Of a stretch of DNA of 6,722 nucleotides, positions 6,129 through 6,722 are shown one piece after another. A model generated the notes under the pieces. That model ran no database searches. It had not been told where the DNA came from and saw only the letters and a program-made list of their open reading frames with translations. This stretch comes from Ferruginibacter sp. (GTDB lineage: Bacteria; Bacteroidota; Bacteroidia; Chitinophagales; Chitinophagaceae), in NCBI GenBank assembly GCA_025362765.1, contig JANYFI010000115.1, forward strand, positions 1 through 6,722, written 5' to 3'. A program made the translations under genes and the position numbers. The first letter of the stretch is position 1, and every line of letters begins with the position of its first letter.

Positions 6129-6722
6129 TTAAAGTTCAATCCCCATACCGGCCTTTAACGCTTTTTGATATTTGCGTAAATCGAACTTGTATAACCAGGG
6201 TGCTTTGTGTGCTACGCCTTTTTTTGTTTCGTTCAGCCTTTTTAAAATGCCAGTGCTTAAAATTTTTCGTTGAAAGTTTCTCCTATCCAGTTTTTTATCC
6301 AAAATAGTTTCATACAATTTTTGCAGTTCGGGCATCGTAAATTTTTCGGGTAAAAGATTGTATCCAACAGGATGATAGTTTAATTGTAGTTGTAAATTTT
6401 CCAGGGCCTTAGCCAGGATGTCGCGGTGATCCAGCAACATCACCGGTATTTCGTGAATATTAAACCATGCGCTCGAACTTGATAGTACATCAGGAACCGG
6501 TTTTACTTTAGAAAAATTTACCAGGGCAGAATACCCAACGGTGATAAATCTTTCGAACATCCAGCTTTCCTTAATCTTTACGCCTACGTTTTTTAAAAAC
6601 TGTTCATTAACTTCCCGGGTACTCCTCGAAGGATCGCTAAATACATTAAACTGCTGCATGTAAATTTCGTCCAGGCCAGTGCGTTTTTTCAGAATGCGTT
6701 TGGCCGAATCATCCATGTGCTC
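6129..6722 (-). CDS. Nudix-fold transcriptional regulator with NrtR-like winged helix (5' end outside window)
   Basis: The frame runs from the right window edge to TAA at 6129-6131, giving the last 197 residues. Counting from the in-frame Met at 6716, the end of a Nudix box is visible (AKRILKKRTGL, 5-15), followed by DEIYMQQFNVFSDPSRS (16-32) and FITVGYSALV (57-66), which are typical of Bacteroidota Nudix-like regulators. The C-terminal part, LLPEKFTMPELQKLYE (121-136) through LDRRNFQRKILSTGILKRL (143-161), is the winged-helix DNA-binding domain of the NrtR/AraR type. Where active Nudix enzymes have the REUxEExGU glutamates, this protein has R-I-L-K-K-R-T-G-L, so hydrolysis is unlikely and ligand sensing is the probable job. 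The Met at 6716 is internal, because the frame stays open upstream and the box begins before it. The effector and regulated genes are unknown; it reads toward the S66 pair 114 bp downstream. Confidence 0.85.
   Translation of the reverse strand, partial: EHMDDSAKRILKKRTGLDEIYMQQFNVFSDPSRSTREVNEQFLKNVGVKIKESWMFERFITVGYSALVNFSKVKPVPDVLSSSSAWFNIHEIPVMLLDHRDILAKALENLQLQLNYHPVGYNLLPEKFTMPELQKLYETILDKKLDRRNFQRKILSTGILKRLNETKKGVAHKAPWLYKFDLRKYQKALKAGMGIEL

Overview
This window looks like a piece of a Bacteroidota chromosome, most likely from the Chitinophagaceae or a nearby lineage. The signs are AT-leaning codon use, start codons preceded by A/T-rich stretches instead of clear Shine-Dalgarno sequences, protein variants typical of the phylum (a Kup C-terminal domain, a Nudix-type regulator with a winged helix, S66 peptidases), and an intergenic repeat at about 790-905 of a type I recall from these genomes. 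The taxonomic call is inference from sequence character only.

The left part (1-2664) is on the plus strand. It holds the 3' end of a kup potassium-uptake gene, a small single-domain rhodanese 15 bp downstream, a non-coding intergenic stretch of about 235 bp with a structured repeat, and two tandem paralogous alpha/beta hydrolases of the Bem46/ABHD13 type. Each hydrolase has an N-terminal membrane anchor and an intact Ser-Asp-His triad.

The right part (2665-6722) is on the minus strand. In transcription order it holds a Nudix-fold regulator with an NrtR-like winged helix (its start lies outside the window), two tandem S66-family LD-carboxypeptidases coupled by a 4-nt ATGA overlap, and, 39 bp further on, a multi-pass membrane protein with a GRDP-like N-terminal domain and a Gly/Ser/Cys-rich tail. 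The last gene's stop codon directly abuts the stop codon of the second hydrolase, so the two convergent gene sets meet with no spacer.

Functionally this is mostly ordinary housekeeping: ion uptake, sulfur transfer, lipid or ester hydrolysis at the membrane, and peptidoglycan recycling. I see no defence system, CRISPR array, transposase, tRNA or rRNA. The parts most worth a second look are the uncharacterised Cys/Gly-tailed membrane protein, the Nudix-like regulator whose visible Nudix box has lost its catalytic glutamates, the S66 pair that differs at the N-terminus, and the intergenic repeat.
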